Notes under the pieces: model-generated
What the model was told of the DNA's origin: nothing
Databases searched by the model: none
What the model saw: the letters and a program-made list of their open reading frames with translations, nothing else
Shown here: piece by piece, positions 10,000-19,706 of the stretch
Position numbering within the stretch: position 1 is the stretch's first letter
Layout of the letters: each line of letters starts with the position of its first letter
From: Sphingobium cupriresistens
GTDB taxonomy: Bacteria > Pseudomonadota > Alphaproteobacteria > Sphingomonadales > Sphingomonadaceae
DNA: 64,000 nt
Reading direction: 5' to 3'
NCBI RefSeq assembly: GCF_004152865.1
Contig: NZ_SEOO01000009.1
Coordinates: 55,303 to 119,302, forward strand
Position numbers and translations under genes: made by a program

Positions 10000-10664
10000 G
10001 CCCAGTCACCCCGATAGTCGTGATTGTCGGTGACCATCTCTTTAAGCGTCGTCGGGCCGCCTTCGGGCGCGCTGGTCTGACGGTCGATCTGCGGGCCGAT
10101 CTTGGGCTGGCCGCCAGAGGCCAGCGTCTCCAGGATCGCGCTCATGCTGTCATAGGTCAGGTCTTCATAATTATCGTCGTTGATCTGGACCATCGGCGCG
10201 TTGGCGCAGGCGCCAAGACATTCGACTTCGGTCAGGGTGAACAAGCCATCGGGGGTCGTGCCCCCCTTGACCAGGCCCTTGTTCTTGCACGCCGAAAAGA
10301 CATCGTCCGACCCGCGCAACATGCAGGGCGTCGTGCCGCACACCTGCACATGATAGCGACCGACCGGCGCGAGGTTGTACATAGTGTAGAAGGTCGCGAC
10401 CTCATAGACGCGCATATACGGCATATCGAGCTGACGCCCGATATATTCCATCACCGGCACAGGCAGCCAGCCATTGGTTTGCGTTTCCGCAGCGACCTGA
10501 CGCTGTGCCAGGTCGAGCAGCGGCATCACCGCCGACTGCTGACGACCGGCGGGATAACGGGCGATGACAGTCTTGGCCTGCTCGGCATTTTCGGCGGTCC
10601 ACTCGAACGCGCCCCAGCGCGCGCGGGTTTCCGCTTCATCGGGGATATGAACTGCGTCAGCCAT
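9996..10664 (-). CDS. nuoE: NADH-quinone oxidoreductase subunit E ([2Fe-2S])
   Basis: Thioredoxin-fold subunit carrying cluster N1a. 222 residues. Ligands fit the family pattern: Cys109 and Cys114 (VCGTTPCMLRG), then Cys149 and Cys153 (ECLGACANAP). The C-terminal 30 residues are polar and probably flexible. The ATG shares one base with the nuoD TAA (TAATG), and the stop is overlapped by the GTG of the 49-residue ORF. Confidence 0.97.
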   Translation of the reverse strand: MADAVHIPDEAETRARWGAFEWTAENAEQAKTVIARYPAGRQQSAVMPLLDLAQRQVAAETQTNGWLPVPVMEYIGRQLDMPYMRVYEVATFYTMYNLAPVGRYHVQVCGTTPCMLRGSDDVFSACKNKGLVKGGTTPDGLFTLTEVECLGACANAPMVQINDDNYEDLTYDSMSAILETLASGGQPKIGPQIDRQTSAPEGGPTTLKEMVTDNHDYRGDWA

Positions 10665-11899
10665 TATCGGTCACATTCTCCGAACACGATGTCCATCGCG
10701 CCCAGTACAGCGGTTGTATCGGCGAGCATGTGGCCCTTCATCATGAAGTCCATAGCTTGCAGGTGCGAGAAAGCGGTCGGGCGGATCTTGCAACGGTAGG
10801 GCTTGTTGGACCCGTCGGCGACCAGGTAGACGCCGAATTCCCCCTTGGGGCTTTCGGTCGCCACATAGACCTCGCCTGCGGGGACGTGGAAACCCTCGGT
10901 ATAGAGCTTGAAATGATGGATCAGCGCTTCCATCGATCGCTTCATCTCACCGCGCTTGGGCGGCACCACCTTGCGGTCGAAGCTGGCGATCGGCCCTTCG
11001 GGCATTTCGTTCAGACACTGTTTCATAATGCGCGCAGACTGGCGGACTTCCTCGACGCGGACCATGAACCGGTCATAGCAGTCGAACTGCGTGCCAACAG
11101 GCACGTCGAATTCCATCCGGTCGTACACGTCATAAGGCTGCGACTTGCGGATATCCCAGGGAATACCGGAGCCACGAATCATGGGACCGGAAAAGCCCCA
11201 TTTCAGCGCGTCTTCTTTGGATACGATCGCGATGTCGACATTGCGCTGCTTGAAGATGCGGTTGTCGGCCACCAGGCTGATCGCATCCTCGAACAGGCGC
11301 GGCAGACGACCGTCGAGCCAGTCGGCGATGTCCGTCAGCAACTTCAAGGGCACGTCCTGATGCACGCCCCCCGGACGAAAATAGGCGCTGTGCATCCGCG
11401 CGCCCGACGCGCGCTCGAAAAAGTTAAGGCAATCCTCGCGGATTTCGAACAGCCACAGGTTCGGCGTCATCGCGCCAACATCCATCACATGGCTGCCCAG
11501 GTTCAGCATATGATTGCAGATGCGGGTCAGTTCCGCGAAGAACACGCGCAAATATTGCGCGCGCAGCGGCACTTCCAGGTTCAGCAGCTTCTCGACCGCC
11601 AGAACATAGCTATGCTCCATGCCGAGCGGCGAACAATAGTCCAGCCGGTCGAAATAGGGCAGCGCCTGCATATAGGTTTTATATTCGATCAGCTTTTCGG
11701 TGCCGCGGTGCAGCAGACCGACATGCGGGTCGCAACGCTCGACGATTTCTCCGTCCAGTTCCATGACCAGACGGAGCACGCCATGCGCCGCAGGATGCTG
11801 CGGGCCGAAATTGATCGTGTAGTTCTGGATTTCCGTATCGCCATAAGACGGATCTGCCGCGTCCGTGCGATGTTCCAGTTCGTCGAGATAGTCGGCCAT
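10664..11899 (-). CDS. nuoD: NADH-quinone oxidoreductase subunit D (49-kDa)
   Basis: Forms the quinone site together with NuoB. 411 residues, a normal length. Conserved family segments are [20 protein letters not shown] near residue 30, [17 protein letters not shown] near 80, and the C-terminal [26 protein letters not shown] region. The ATG overlaps the nuoC TGA by one base (TGATG). Confidence 0.98.
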   Translation of the reverse strand: MADYLDELEHRTDAADPSYGDTEIQNYTINFGPQHPAAHGVLRLVMELDGEIVERCDPHVGLLHRGTEKLIEYKTYMQALPYFDRLDYCSPLGMEHSYVLAVEKLLNLEVPLRAQYLRVFFAELTRICNHMLNLGSHVMDVGAMTPNLWLFEIREDCLNFFERASGARMHSAYFRPGGVHQDVPLKLLTDIADWLDGRLPRLFEDAISLVADNRIFKQRNVDIAIVSKEDALKWGFSGPMIRGSGIPWDIRKSQPYDVYDRMEFDVPVGTQFDCYDRFMVRVEEVRQSARIMKQCLNEMPEGPIASFDRKVVPPKRGEMKRSMEALIHHFKLYTEGFHVPAGEVYVATESPKGEFGVYLVADGSNKPYRCKIRPTAFSHLQAMDFMMKGHMLADTTAVLGAMDIVFGECDR

Positions 11900-12684
11900 C
11901 AGGCTTTGTCCTCCGGCTTGGCGGCGCCTTTACCTTCGTCGGCCGTGGCAGCGGGCTTAGTCGGCGCGTCGTCGGACTTCGCTTTTGCCGCCTGATTGGC
12001 AGCCTCGCCAGCGCCGGTATCGGCCTTCTTCTCGGTCACCTTCGGCGTCGGCGCGGCATCAGGCGCAGCCGGCGCTACGGCCTTTTCGTCGCCCGGCAGC
12101 ACATATTGCGCGCCTTCCCATGGGCTCATGAAGTCGAAGCTGCGGAAGTCCTGCGCCAGTTTCACAGGCTCATAGACGACTCGTTTATCCTCTTCGGAAT
12201 AGCGCAGTTCGACATAGCCGGTCAGCGGGAAGTCCTTACGCTGCGGATGCCCCTTGAAGCCATAGTCGGTCAAGATGCGGCGCAGATCGGTATTGCCGTC
12301 GAACACGACGCCATACATGTCGAACACTTCGCGCTCCAACCAGCCGGCGACCGGCCAGAGATGCGTGACGGTGGGCACCGGCCTGTCTTCGTCGGTTGAT
12401 ACCTTTACGCGGATACGATGGTTCCGCGTGACGCTTAGCAAATGATAGGCGACCTCGAACCGCTCCGGACGATCGGGATAGTCTACGCCGGCGATTTCCA
12501 TCAGTTGCTGATATTGCGCCATGTCGCGCAGCGCGACCATGGCGTTCACCAACTCGTCGCGCTCGACGATGAAGGTCAGTTCGTCGGCATGATCGACAGT
12601 TTCGATCAGCATCGATCCCAGCAGGACGCCGATTTCCTCGGCGATCCCGTCGATGGTCGCGATCTTGGGTGCGGAATGTCCCAT
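11899..12684 (-). CDS. nuoC: NADH-quinone oxidoreductase subunit C (30-kDa)
   Basis: Peripheral-arm subunit next to NuoD. I choose the ATG at 12684 ([12 protein letters not shown]), one base after the nuoB stop. A TTG four codons upstream is the alternative. 261 residues, of which about 190 form the conserved domain with [21 protein letters not shown] and [20 protein letters not shown]. The last 60-65 residues are almost only Ala, Lys, Asp, Glu, Pro and Thr, a disordered tail unusual for the family. Confidence 0.96.
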   Translation of the reverse strand: MGHSAPKIATIDGIAEEIGVLLGSMLIETVDHADELTFIVERDELVNAMVALRDMAQYQQLMEIAGVDYPDRPERFEVAYHLLSVTRNHRIRVKVSTDEDRPVPTVTHLWPVAGWLEREVFDMYGVVFDGNTDLRRILTDYGFKGHPQRKDFPLTGYVELRYSEEDKRVVYEPVKLAQDFRSFDFMSPWEGAQYVLPGDEKAVAPAAPDAAPTPKVTEKKADTGAGEAANQAAKAKSDDAPTKPAATADEGKGAAKPEDKA

Positions 12685-12685
12685 A

Positions 12686-13240
12686 TTAGCGCTCAATCGT
12701 CCCGATACGGCGGATTTTCCGCTGCAACTGCATCACGCCATACAGCAAGGCTTCGGCGGTCGGCGGGCAACCCGGCACATAGATGTCGACCGGCACGATC
12801 CGGTCGCAGCCACGCACTACCGAATAGCTGTAATGATAATAGCCGCCGCCGTTCGCGCAGCTGCCCATTGAAATCACATATTTCGGATTGGACATCTGGT
12901 CGTAAACCTTGCGCAACGCCGGAGCCATCTTGTTGCACAGCGTGCCCGCGACGATCATCACGTCCGACTGGCGCGGGGACGCGCGTGGCGCCACGCCAAA
13001 ACGCTCCATGTCGTAGCGCGGCATGTTGACGTGGATCATCTCGACCGCGCAGCAGGCTAGGCCGAATGTCATCCACCACAGCGAACCGGTGCGCGCCCAT
13101 GTGAAGAGATCTTCGGTCGAGGTGACCAGGAAACCCTTGTCATTCACTTCGCTGTTGAGCGAATTGAAGAAATCCTGGTCGGGCTGCGTGCCCTGCGGCG
13201 GCAAGGTGCCAGGCGCCGGGTTGTAGAGTTCTACTCCCAA
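12686..13240 (-). CDS. nuoB: NADH-quinone oxidoreductase subunit B
   Basis: Carries the terminal [4Fe-4S] cluster N2. With a TTG start at 13240 the protein has 184 residues. The ligands are Cys63-Cys64 (GLACCAVEM), Cys128 (MGSCANGGG) and Cys158 ([11 protein letters not shown]). The TTG is supported by a GGGAG ribosome site about seven bases upstream and by the N-terminus [10 protein letters not shown]. No ATG or GTG is available between the nuoA overlap and the conserved domain. It overlaps nuoA by ten bases. Confidence 0.95.
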   Translation of the reverse strand: MGVELYNPAPGTLPPQGTQPDQDFFNSLNSEVNDKGFLVTSTEDLFTWARTGSLWWMTFGLACCAVEMIHVNMPRYDMERFGVAPRASPRQSDVMIVAGTLCNKMAPALRKVYDQMSNPKYVISMGSCANGGGYYHYSYSVVRGCDRIVPVDIYVPGCPPTAEALLYGVMQLQRKIRRIGTIER

Positions 13241-13605
13241 TCGAGTGCTCCCTTCTTCCACGCATAGACGAGGCCGAGCACCAGCTCCGCTATGAAAATC
13301 ATCATGGTCGCCCAGCCGGCCCAGCCGATCTGGTCGAGGCTCACCGCCCACGGAAACAGGAACGCCGCTTCAAGATCGAAGATGATGAAGAGAATGGCGA
13401 CCAGATAGAAGCGCACGTCAAACTGGCTGCGCGGCTCCTCGAACGCGGGGAAGCCGCATTCATATTCGGAAAGCTTGGCCGGTTCGGGCTTATGTGCGCC
13501 GGTCAGCCGGCCCACCAGCATCGGCAGGAAGACGAAGGCGCCGGAAAGCAGCAACGCGACCCCAAGAAAGATCAGGATCGGCAGATATTGGGCAAGATCG
13601 ACCAA
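13231..13605 (-). CDS. nuoA: NADH-quinone oxidoreductase subunit A
   Basis: First gene of the complex I operon: a 124-residue, three-helix membrane subunit. Family segments [20 protein letters not shown] and [20 protein letters not shown] are present. The start is a TTG ([12 protein letters not shown]) with an AGGGGAA ribosome site six bases before it. With nuoB, the first two genes of the operon therefore both appear to start with TTG. Confidence 0.96.
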   Translation of the reverse strand: MVDLAQYLPILIFLGVALLLSGAFVFLPMLVGRLTGAHKPEPAKLSEYECGFPAFEEPRSQFDVRFYLVAILFIIFDLEAAFLFPWAVSLDQIGWAGWATMMIFIAELVLGLVYAWKKGALDWE

Positions 13606-13694
13606 CGGATTCCCCTGGGCGAAAAGGTTGTTGGGGGCGCTTTAGGCCTGCTGCATATGCGAAGCAAGGGGCCAACGCCCTGAGAATGAATCGC

Positions 13695-13724
13695 AAAAAG
13701 GCCAAGCGCTTGAAGCGCTTGGCC
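13695..13724 (-). terminator. Rho-independent terminator after suhB
   Basis: Read on the minus strand, a near-perfect GGCCAAGCGCTT/AAGCGCTTGGCC hairpin is followed by five T residues. It begins about ten bases after the suhB stop. It separates efp-suhB transcription from nuoA, so nuo should have its own promoter in 13606-13694. Confidence 0.85.
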
Positions 13725-13734
13725 CAGCGGGGCT

Positions 13735-14550
13735 TTAGCGCAGCGCGCCAGCCACCAGCTTGTGCAATTTGCTGTGGATCGCATCATTGCCGGCGATCAC
13801 TTCCTTGCGCTCGATCGACTGGTCGCCGCCGCGAAAATCGCTCGCGAAACCGCCCGCTTCGCGCACCAGCAGCAGGCCGGCGGCGACATCCCAGGGCTGC
13901 AGGCCGCTTTCCCAATAGCCGTCATAGCGGCCCGATGCGACATGGGCGAGATCGAGCGAGGCCGCGCCGAAGCGGCGGATGCCCGCGACCGAAGGCGCGA
14001 CCGCACCGTAGATGCGGGTCCATTGCGCCATGTCGCCATGGCCCATGAAAGGAATGCCGGTGGCAATGACGCAGTCGGCCAGGTCGCGGCGGGCCGAGAC
14101 TCGCAGGCGCTGGTCGTGGCGCCAGGCGCCGCGGCTCTTTTCCGCCCAATAGCTCTCGTCAGTGACCGGCTGGTAGATCAGGCCAGTCGTGATCTCGCGC
14201 TTGCCGCTGCCATATTGCGGTTCTTCGACCGCGATCGAGATGGCGAAATGCGGGATGCCGTGCAGGAAGTTGGTGGTGCCGTCCAACGGATCGATGATCC
14301 AGCGCGGCTTGGTCGGATCGCCCTCGATCACGCCGCCTTCTTCCAGCAGGAAGCCCCAGTCGGGGCGCGCCTTCTGCAATTCCTCGACCAGCGTCTTTTC
14401 CGCCTGCTGATCGGCCTTGGACACGAAGTCCGCCGGGCCCTTGCGGGACACCTGAAGATGTTCGACTTCGCCGAAATCGCGGCGCAACTTCGATCCCGCC
14501 TTGCGCGCGGCGCGTTCCATGACGGTGAGAAGGCCGGAGTGCGATACCAT
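13735..14550 (-). CDS. suhB: Inositol monophosphatase family protein (SuhB type)
   Basis: Mg-dependent phosphatase of the inositol monophosphatase family. In bacteria SuhB also acts in rRNA transcription complexes (family knowledge). 271 residues. The metal motifs are LEEGG near residue 70, IDPLDGTTNFLHGIPHFAIS at about 85, and the C-terminal metal motif SGLQPWDVAAGLLLVREAGG near 215. It follows the exported hypothetical gene with a gap of about 40 bases and ends in a strong terminator. Confidence 0.93.
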   Translation of the reverse strand: MVSHSGLLTVMERAARKAGSKLRRDFGEVEHLQVSRKGPADFVSKADQQAEKTLVEELQKARPDWGFLLEEGGVIEGDPTKPRWIIDPLDGTTNFLHGIPHFAISIAVEEPQYGSGKREITTGLIYQPVTDESYWAEKSRGAWRHDQRLRVSARRDLADCVIATGIPFMGHGDMAQWTRIYGAVAPSVAGIRRFGAASLDLAHVASGRYDGYWESGLQPWDVAAGLLLVREAGGFASDFRGGDQSIERKEVIAGNDAIHSKLHKLVAGALR

Positions 14551-14589
14551 ATTATGTCTCCGCCGTCCCCGGTGGGACGGCCTGCTGGA

Positions 14590-14976
14590 TTATTTCTTCG
14601 GGGCGGGCCTGGCGGCCGGGGCGGCGGGGCGATAGCCGCATACGCCGGCGATCACGGCCAGCATCTGCGACGGGTCTTTCCGGTCGACCTTGCCGGCATT
14701 GGCGGCGATGACCTTGTCCGTCGCCTCGCTGACCTTGGAGACCGCATTGGAATAGAGGCAGTCGAACAGCGCACTCTTGACCGGCGCTTCGACCTCGTTC
14801 GACTGGAGCGCGCTTGTGACGATGCGCAGCACATAAGCCGCGCTGTCGAGTTGCGCCTTGGTCGGCGCGGCTTGCGCCTGCGCCATAGCCTGGGTGGGGA
14901 CCGCGGCCGGCATGACGGCGATCGCGAGGCCAAGCGCCAACCGAGCGGCCCATGCCGTGCTGCGGTCCATAGGCAT
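14590..14976 (-). CDS. Exported hypothetical protein
   Basis: I do not recognise the family. 128 residues. The N-terminus is a signal peptide (AARLALGLAIAVMPAAVPTQ, cleavage probably at AMA-QAQ). The mature part is helical and has two cysteines, in LFDCLYSNAV and AGVCGYRP, and it ends in an Ala/Pro/Lys tail. The ATG shares one base with the efp stop (TGATG); a Met two codons on is an alternative start. The layout efp - this gene - suhB suggests one operon. Confidence 0.8.
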   Translation of the reverse strand: MPMDRSTAWAARLALGLAIAVMPAAVPTQAMAQAQAAPTKAQLDSAAYVLRIVTSALQSNEVEAPVKSALFDCLYSNAVSKVSEATDKVIAANAGKVDRKDPSQMLAVIAGVCGYRPAAPAARPAPKK

Positions 14977-15542
14977 CAGTCGGCGCGCTTCACATATTCG
15001 CGGGCATAGACGTCCACGACGATGCGGGTGCCGCTGACGATGTGCGGCGGGACCATGACGCGCACGCCATTGTCGAGGATCGCGGGCTTGTAGCTGGCGG
15101 AGGCGGTCTGCCCCTTCACCACGGCGTCGGCTTCGACCACGGTCGCTTCGATCGTGTCGGGCAACTGGACCGAAATCGGACGATCTTCGTACATTTCCAG
15201 CGTCACTTCCATGCCGTCCTGCAGGAAGTCGGCCGCTTCGCCGAGTAGTTCGGCGGGCAGGTTGATCTGCTCGTAATTCTCATTGTCCATGAAAACGAGC
15301 ATGTCGCCTTCGGCATAGAGATACTGGAAATCCTTGGTGTCGAGGCGGATGCGCTCGACGCTCTCCGCGGAGCGGAAACGGACATTGTTCTTGCGGCCGT
15401 CGATCAGGTTCTTGAGTTCGACCTGCATATAGGCGCCGCCCTTGCCGGGCTGGGTGTGCTGGATCTTGACGGCGCGCCACAGGCCGCCCTCATATTCGAT
15501 ATTATTGCCGGGACGAATGTCCACGCCGCTGATCTTCGCCAT
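14976..15542 (-). CDS. efp: Translation elongation factor P
   Basis: Relieves ribosome stalling at polyproline stretches by binding near the peptidyl-tRNA. 188 residues from the ATG at 15542 ([13 protein letters not shown]), exactly the usual length. The tip of domain I reads [10 protein letters not shown] with Lys34, the position that is modified in many bacteria. The reading frame stays open about 65 codons upstream, but that sequence is low-complexity and unlike the family. Confidence 0.97.
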   Translation of the reverse strand: MAKISGVDIRPGNNIEYEGGLWRAVKIQHTQPGKGGAYMQVELKNLIDGRKNNVRFRSAESVERIRLDTKDFQYLYAEGDMLVFMDNENYEQINLPAELLGEAADFLQDGMEVTLEMYEDRPISVQLPDTIEATVVEADAVVKGQTASASYKPAILDNGVRVMVPPHIVSGTRIVVDVYAREYVKRAD

Positions 15543-15763
15543 GGGAAGAGCCTGCCTATATGTCTGAAGGTGGAAAAGAGCCGGCCTCTTGGAGGCTGGG
15601 CGCGCCTTTACAGCGGGACGGGGCGAAGGGCAAGGGGCCGGAAGTTCCGGAACTTCTCGCATATGACGCATGGCGAATTTTTCAGGGGCAAGTCGTGGAG
15701 AAACCCGACGATGGGAAAGAGCGCAGACGCCCGTCATAGCATTTCGGCGGTCTGTAGGACAGG

Positions 15764-16339
15764 TCAGCGGCGCGCCAGCAGCGGATAGGGATTGATCGCG
15801 CGCCCGCCATACCAGGGTTCGCCGGGCGTCATCGCATGGACCGCGAAATGGAGATGCGGCGCGCTCGGATCGGCGTTGCCCGTGCTGCCCACCATCGCGA
15901 TGCGCTGGCCGCGGCGCAGCCCCTGCCCTTCGCGCAGGCCCGGCGCATAGCCGTCGAGATGGGCGTAATAATAGAGCAGTCGCCCGTCAGCCGAGCGCTG
16001 GTAAAGGGTGCGGCCGCCGTCGTGGCTCCAGAAGATTTTTTCGACTCTGCCGTCGGCTGCGGCCAGCACCGCCCTGCCCCGCGCCGCCATGATGTCGATC
16101 GCATCATGCGGCCGCGCGCCATGGGCGCGGGCCTGGGTGAAGGTGTCGGCCAGGGCCGACGCCGGCACGCCCTCGACGGGAATCAGCAACGGGCCAGCGT
16201 CCGCAGACCTGGCGGCGCGGGGCACAGGCGCGATCACGGACGGCCCGTCCGCTGGCACGATCCGAACGCAGAAATGCGCGAAAGCAACGCAGAACAGCAG
16301 CGCCACAGCGATGCTGCCCCACAGTCGCGGCCGCCTCAT
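15764..16339 (-). CDS. M23 family metallopeptidase (LytM domain)
   Basis: Peptidoglycan endopeptidase or LytM-type regulator at the envelope. 191 residues from the ATG at 16339 ([12 protein letters not shown]), with an N-terminal membrane anchor or signal ([15 protein letters not shown]). Zn-ligand motifs are HxxxD (PHDAIDIMA) and HxH (APHLHFAV). Between them is the usual [17 protein letters not shown]. The start overlaps the stop of the L,D-transpeptidase gene by four bases (ATGA), so the two wall enzymes are probably made together. Confidence 0.93.
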   Translation of the reverse strand: MRRPRLWGSIAVALLFCVAFAHFCVRIVPADGPSVIAPVPRAARSADAGPLLIPVEGVPASALADTFTQARAHGARPHDAIDIMAARGRAVLAAADGRVEKIFWSHDGGRTLYQRSADGRLLYYYAHLDGYAPGLREGQGLRRGQRIAMVGSTGNADPSAPHLHFAVHAMTPGEPWYGGRAINPYPLLARR

Positions 16340-17430
16340 GCCTGGAACTTGGCCTTGATCCCGCTCTTGACCATCTGGGCCAGACGCGCCGCGTCCCAGT
16401 TGGTCAGGCGGATGCAGCCATGGCTTTCGGTACGCCCGATCGTCTGCGGTTCGGGCGTGCCGTGGATGCCATAATGATCCTTCGACAGGTCGATCCACAC
16501 CACGCCGACCGGGCCGTTGGGGCCGGGTTTCAGCACCGCCTTCTCATCCTTTGAAGAGGCGTCCCAGAAAAGTTTGGGATTATAATGGAAATCGGGATTG
16601 CGGCTCACCCCCTTGATCGTCCATTCGCCCAGCGGCAACGGGTCATGCTGCGATCCCGTCGTCACCGGAAATTGCGCGATCAGGCGGTTTTCCGCGTTAT
16701 AGACCTTGAGCAGCCCTTCGGACTTGTCGACCACCAGATGATCGGCCTGCGGCTGATCCTTGGCCACGCCAAGACTGGCGAGCGTTTCGCCCCAACCACG
16801 CTCATCACCCTCGATCATAGCGACCGGCTGATTGTCGATCGCAGGTACGCGGATGGTCGTACCCGCCCCGACCTTCGTATTGGGCGGATTGAGCGCGATC
16901 AACGCTTCGGGCGTGGTGTGGAAGCGTTCGGCGACTTTTTCCAGCAGATTGCGATAGGTAAGCGCGGGAAGCTTCGCCTGCTCATTGAGGTCGCCGCGCG
17001 GGACGTCGAAAAAGGGGCCACGCGCGAAATCGTCTGGAATTTTCACCAGATAGGTCGTCGGTCGCGATTCCCCTTCCAGCAGGGCGGCGCTGGTCTTCTG
17101 ATCGAAACTGCCGGTGATGGGCAGGTCATGCGCCTCCTGGAAACCGCGCAACGCCGCCTTGAAGCTCATGCCATCTTTGCCGTCGAGCACGCCGGGCGAG
17201 AAACCCCAGCGATCGAGCGCGACCTGCGCCATGAGAAAGCGATTGGGTTGTTGGGGATTTTGTTCCTGCACGACCTGGAAGGCGTAGGCGTCGCTCGTGA
17301 CCGCAGCGGCGGCATTGGCCGCGTTGGCGGGCTGGACGGCATTGCCGGCAGGCGCGCTGCTATTGGCGTCGGTAACGCTGACATTGCAGGCGCTGCATAG
17401 CAGGGCGACGAGCAACAGATGGTTTTTCAA
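16336..17430 (-). CDS. L,D-transpeptidase (YkuD) with peptidoglycan-binding domain
   Basis: Cross-links peptidoglycan (3-3 links) or attaches proteins to it. 364 residues. The signal sequence ends at Cys15 (LLVALLCSAC), possibly a non-ideal lipobox. A peptidoglycan-binding module (AQVALDRWGFSPGVLDGKDG) is followed by a LysM-like stretch (ERFHTTPEALIALNPPNTKV). The YkuD domain comes last, with its catalytic SHGCIRL motif and upstream HGTPEP histidine. It precedes and overlaps the M23 gene. Confidence 0.94.
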   Translation of the reverse strand: MKNHLLLVALLCSACNVSVTDANSSAPAGNAVQPANAANAAAAVTSDAYAFQVVQEQNPQQPNRFLMAQVALDRWGFSPGVLDGKDGMSFKAALRGFQEAHDLPITGSFDQKTSAALLEGESRPTTYLVKIPDDFARGPFFDVPRGDLNEQAKLPALTYRNLLEKVAERFHTTPEALIALNPPNTKVGAGTTIRVPAIDNQPVAMIEGDERGWGETLASLGVAKDQPQADHLVVDKSEGLLKVYNAENRLIAQFPVTTGSQHDPLPLGEWTIKGVSRNPDFHYNPKLFWDASSKDEKAVLKPGPNGPVGVVWIDLSKDHYGIHGTPEPQTIGRTESHGCIRLTNWDAARLAQMVKSGIKAKFQA

Positions 17431-17505
17431 GGCGATTCTCTCCGATCAGACGAAGAGAGAACGCGCGAAGAGGCGGAAAGCTGCGATCAGCCGAAACCGC
17501 CCCGC

Positions 17506-18213
17506 TTAACGTGGCGGCGGCGGCTTGCTGGCCAGCACTTGCGCAAAGGCGGCGACGCCCGCCTTCGGACCGTCCGGGTGGTTCCACACCGCGCTGCTGA
17601 CCGCCAGAAAGTCCGCGCCCGCGGCGACCAAAGGTGCGGCATTCTCCGCGGTCACGCCGCCGATCGCGACGCACGGCAGTTCGAACAGGGTCGTCCACCA
17701 TCCCAGGATCGACGGCTCGGCGCGGTGGAGCGTTTCCTTGGTAGTGGTAGGGTAGAATGCGCCGAACGCGACATAGTCGGCCCCCGCCTCGCCCGCTTCC
17801 ATCGCCAGATGGCGGCTGTCATGGCAGGTCACGCCGATCTGCACCTTCGGCCCCAATTGTTCGCGTGCGTCGCGCGGGTCGCCATCCTCCTGCCCCAAAT
17901 GGACGCCGTCTGCGCCGAGGCGCTTGGCGAGGCCGATGCTGTCATTGACGATGAAGGCGACATCCCGCTCCGCGCACAGCGCCTGGATCGGCGGGGCGAG
18001 CGCGGCGATGGCGTGATCGTCGATCCCCTTGAGCCGCAATTGAAACGCCGCGACGCTGCCGCCGTCGAACGCGGCGGCGAGTTGATCGAGGAAGCCGTCG
18101 TCGATGGCCGGCGGGGAGATCAGGTAAAGCTGGCAGGCGGGGCGGAAGCCCAGTTCGAACTGGTCGGCGAAATGTGGGTCGAGCGCCAGCTCTTCATCGG
18201 TGAAATCGGTCAT
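17506..18213 (-). CDS. thiE: Thiamine phosphate synthase family protein
   Basis: Joins the thiazole and pyrimidine moieties to give thiamine phosphate; TIM-barrel fold. 235 residues. Motifs are AAFQLRLKG (substrate loop), [33 protein letters not shown] and the phosphate-binding [11 protein letters not shown]. An approximately 25-residue N-terminal extension ([18 protein letters not shown]) precedes the barrel. No other thi genes are adjacent. Confidence 0.9.
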   Translation of the reverse strand: MTDFTDEELALDPHFADQFELGFRPACQLYLISPPAIDDGFLDQLAAAFDGGSVAAFQLRLKGIDDHAIAALAPPIQALCAERDVAFIVNDSIGLAKRLGADGVHLGQEDGDPRDAREQLGPKVQIGVTCHDSRHLAMEAGEAGADYVAFGAFYPTTTKETLHRAEPSILGWWTTLFELPCVAIGGVTAENAAPLVAAGADFLAVSSAVWNHPDGPKAGVAAFAQVLASKPPPPR

Positions 18214-18283
18214 GGGCGCTTTATAGCCATTCAGGAGGCGAGGCCAAGGGCGCTATGCTGGAATGCAATGTCCAGCCTTTCAT

Positions 18284-18362
18284 CCGTTCGGGCTGAACCT
18301 GCCGAAGCCCCCTTCGACTGCCTGCAAGGGAAGGCGCTCACGACACAGCTCGACAAGCTCTG
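18284..18362. repeat. Imperfect REP-like repeat (CCGTTCGGGCTGA... type)
   Basis: Left arm CCGTTCGGGCTGAACCTGCC and right part GCTCGACAAGCTCTGGA resemble a dispersed inverted repeat. A better-preserved copy occurs inside the E2 gene at 31116-31230 (CCGTTCGGTCTGAGTCTGTC on the plus strand). It lies between thiE and fba. Confidence 0.5.
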
Positions 18363-18377
18363 GACTATCAATGAAAT

Positions 18378-18404
18378 GGCCGGGCGGACATGCGCCGCCC
18401 GGCC
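18378..18404 (-). terminator. Terminator hairpin after fba
   Basis: A perfect ten-base stem GGCCGGGCGG/CCGCCCGGCC with a seven-base loop lies ten bases past the fba stop. On the minus strand it is followed by ATTTCATTG, so the T-tract is weak. Confidence 0.65.
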
Positions 18405-18413
18405 TTCACAAAT

Positions 18414-19319
18414 TCAGGCCGCGACCGGCCGCTTGGCGGTCGAGGCGCCGTGGATTTCGTCAATCGCTTCGCCCAGCGACGCGTTGAACTCGTCATCGCT
18501 CATCTGGTGACGCAGATCGTTGAGCAGCGCGCGGCTGAAGCTGGCGATGATGCCGCGATTCTTGGCCAGTTCGACACAGGCTTCGGGACGGGCGAAGCCA
18601 CCCGACAGCGCCACGACGCGCAGCACGGCGGGGTGATCGACCAGCGGGTCGAACAGGCCGGCCTTGGCGGGCAGCGACAGTTTCAACATCACCTGAACGC
18701 CATCGGGCAAGGCATCGAGATTCTTGAGGATTTCCTCCAGCAATATCTGGTCGGCTTCCGCGCGTTCGGGCGACTTGATGTTCACTTCCGGCTCGATGAT
18801 CGGCATCAGACCGGCGGCGAGAACCTGCTGGCCGACTTCGAACTGCTGCGCGACCACGGCGGCGATACCTTCGCGGTTGGCGAGGTTCACGACCGAGCGT
18901 TCCTTGGTGCCGAACACGCCCAGCGCCTTCGACCGGTGCAGCAGGATGTCGAGATCGGGATTGGGCTTCATCAACTGCACGCCGTTCGCCTCATCCTCCA
19001 GACCCTTGTCGATCTTGATGAAGGGCACTACGCCACGCTCCAGCAACGCCTGCGGGGTCGGCTTGCCGTCGACGGTGCCGTCCATGGTGCGCTCGAACAG
19101 GATCGCGCCCAGCACCTTGTCGCCAGTGAAGGCGGGAGAGGTGATGACGCGGCTGCGCATGGCGTGGATCAGGCCGAACATTTCCTCTTCGCTGGACCAG
19201 GCGTCTTCCTCCACGCCATAGCCCTTGAGCGCCTTGGGCGTCGATCCGCCGCTCTGGTCGAGCGCGGCGATAAAGCCCTCACCCGTAGCGATCTTCTGCT
19301 TCATATCCTGATCCAGCAT
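18414..19319 (-). CDS. fba: Class I fructose-bisphosphate aldolase
   Basis: Glycolytic/gluconeogenic aldolase of the Schiff-base type. 301 residues from the ATG at 19319 (MLDQDMKQKIATGEGFIAAL). Class I features are ALDQSGGSTPKALKGYG near the N-terminus, MPIIEPEVNIKSPERAEAD in the middle, VMLKLSLP with a candidate Schiff-base lysine, and VALSGGFARPEAC. It is on the same strand as pgk, gap and tkt but separated from them by an MFS gene on the other strand. Confidence 0.92.
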   Translation of the reverse strand: MLDQDMKQKIATGEGFIAALDQSGGSTPKALKGYGVEEDAWSSEEEMFGLIHAMRSRVITSPAFTGDKVLGAILFERTMDGTVDGKPTPQALLERGVVPFIKIDKGLEDEANGVQLMKPNPDLDILLHRSKALGVFGTKERSVVNLANREGIAAVVAQQFEVGQQVLAAGLMPIIEPEVNIKSPERAEADQILLEEILKNLDALPDGVQVMLKLSLPAKAGLFDPLVDHPAVLRVVALSGGFARPEACVELAKNRGIIASFSRALLNDLRHQMSDDEFNASLGEAIDEIHGASTAKRPVAA

Positions 19320-19706
19320 CTGCACATACCTTCCCTTGGGCGCCGCCCCCTGGCGGCACGAAAATAGATTAACGACAGACGCTCCACCATCTGCCGGCCG
19401 GGTGCGACTTTCTGTTGTTATCGCCGGTATTCCGGCTGGTAGCCAGTCCCATGCCGCACCGCAAGGCGCATCGCCCGTAAACGCCACGCGAAGAGCCTGT
19501 TATAGCTGCGTTTCCGCACGCCGATGCTATCGAGGACGCTGGGACCGGGCGGTACTCGTTTCGTGATGACGATCGGACGCACAGGCAGAATGGCGGCGGC
19601 CATGCTTCTTCCGGGGAGTGTCTCTCCCGCCCGCGCGGCGGAAAACCCCATAATGAATCATGATCGGCGGGTTGAAAGGTTGCGTCTTGCGACCCATAGG
19701 GCAGGC
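19320..19706. other. Intergenic region between divergent fba and the MFS gene
   Basis: 387 bases between two divergent genes. It should contain both promoters. Short open frames run through it on both strands, including a 61-codon upward extension of the MFS frame, but none shows a recognisable protein. I see no clear operator or RNA element. Confidence 0.6.

Noticed and set aside
15543..15737. 65-codon upstream extension of efp
   Set aside because: Pro/Arg-rich and non-conserved in character; the ATG at 15542 gives exactly the family length.
19524..19706. N-terminal extension of the MFS frame by 61 codons
   Set aside because: MTSTAAESPVDIS just before helix 1 is the natural MFS start; the extension is low-complexity and could be promoter DNA.
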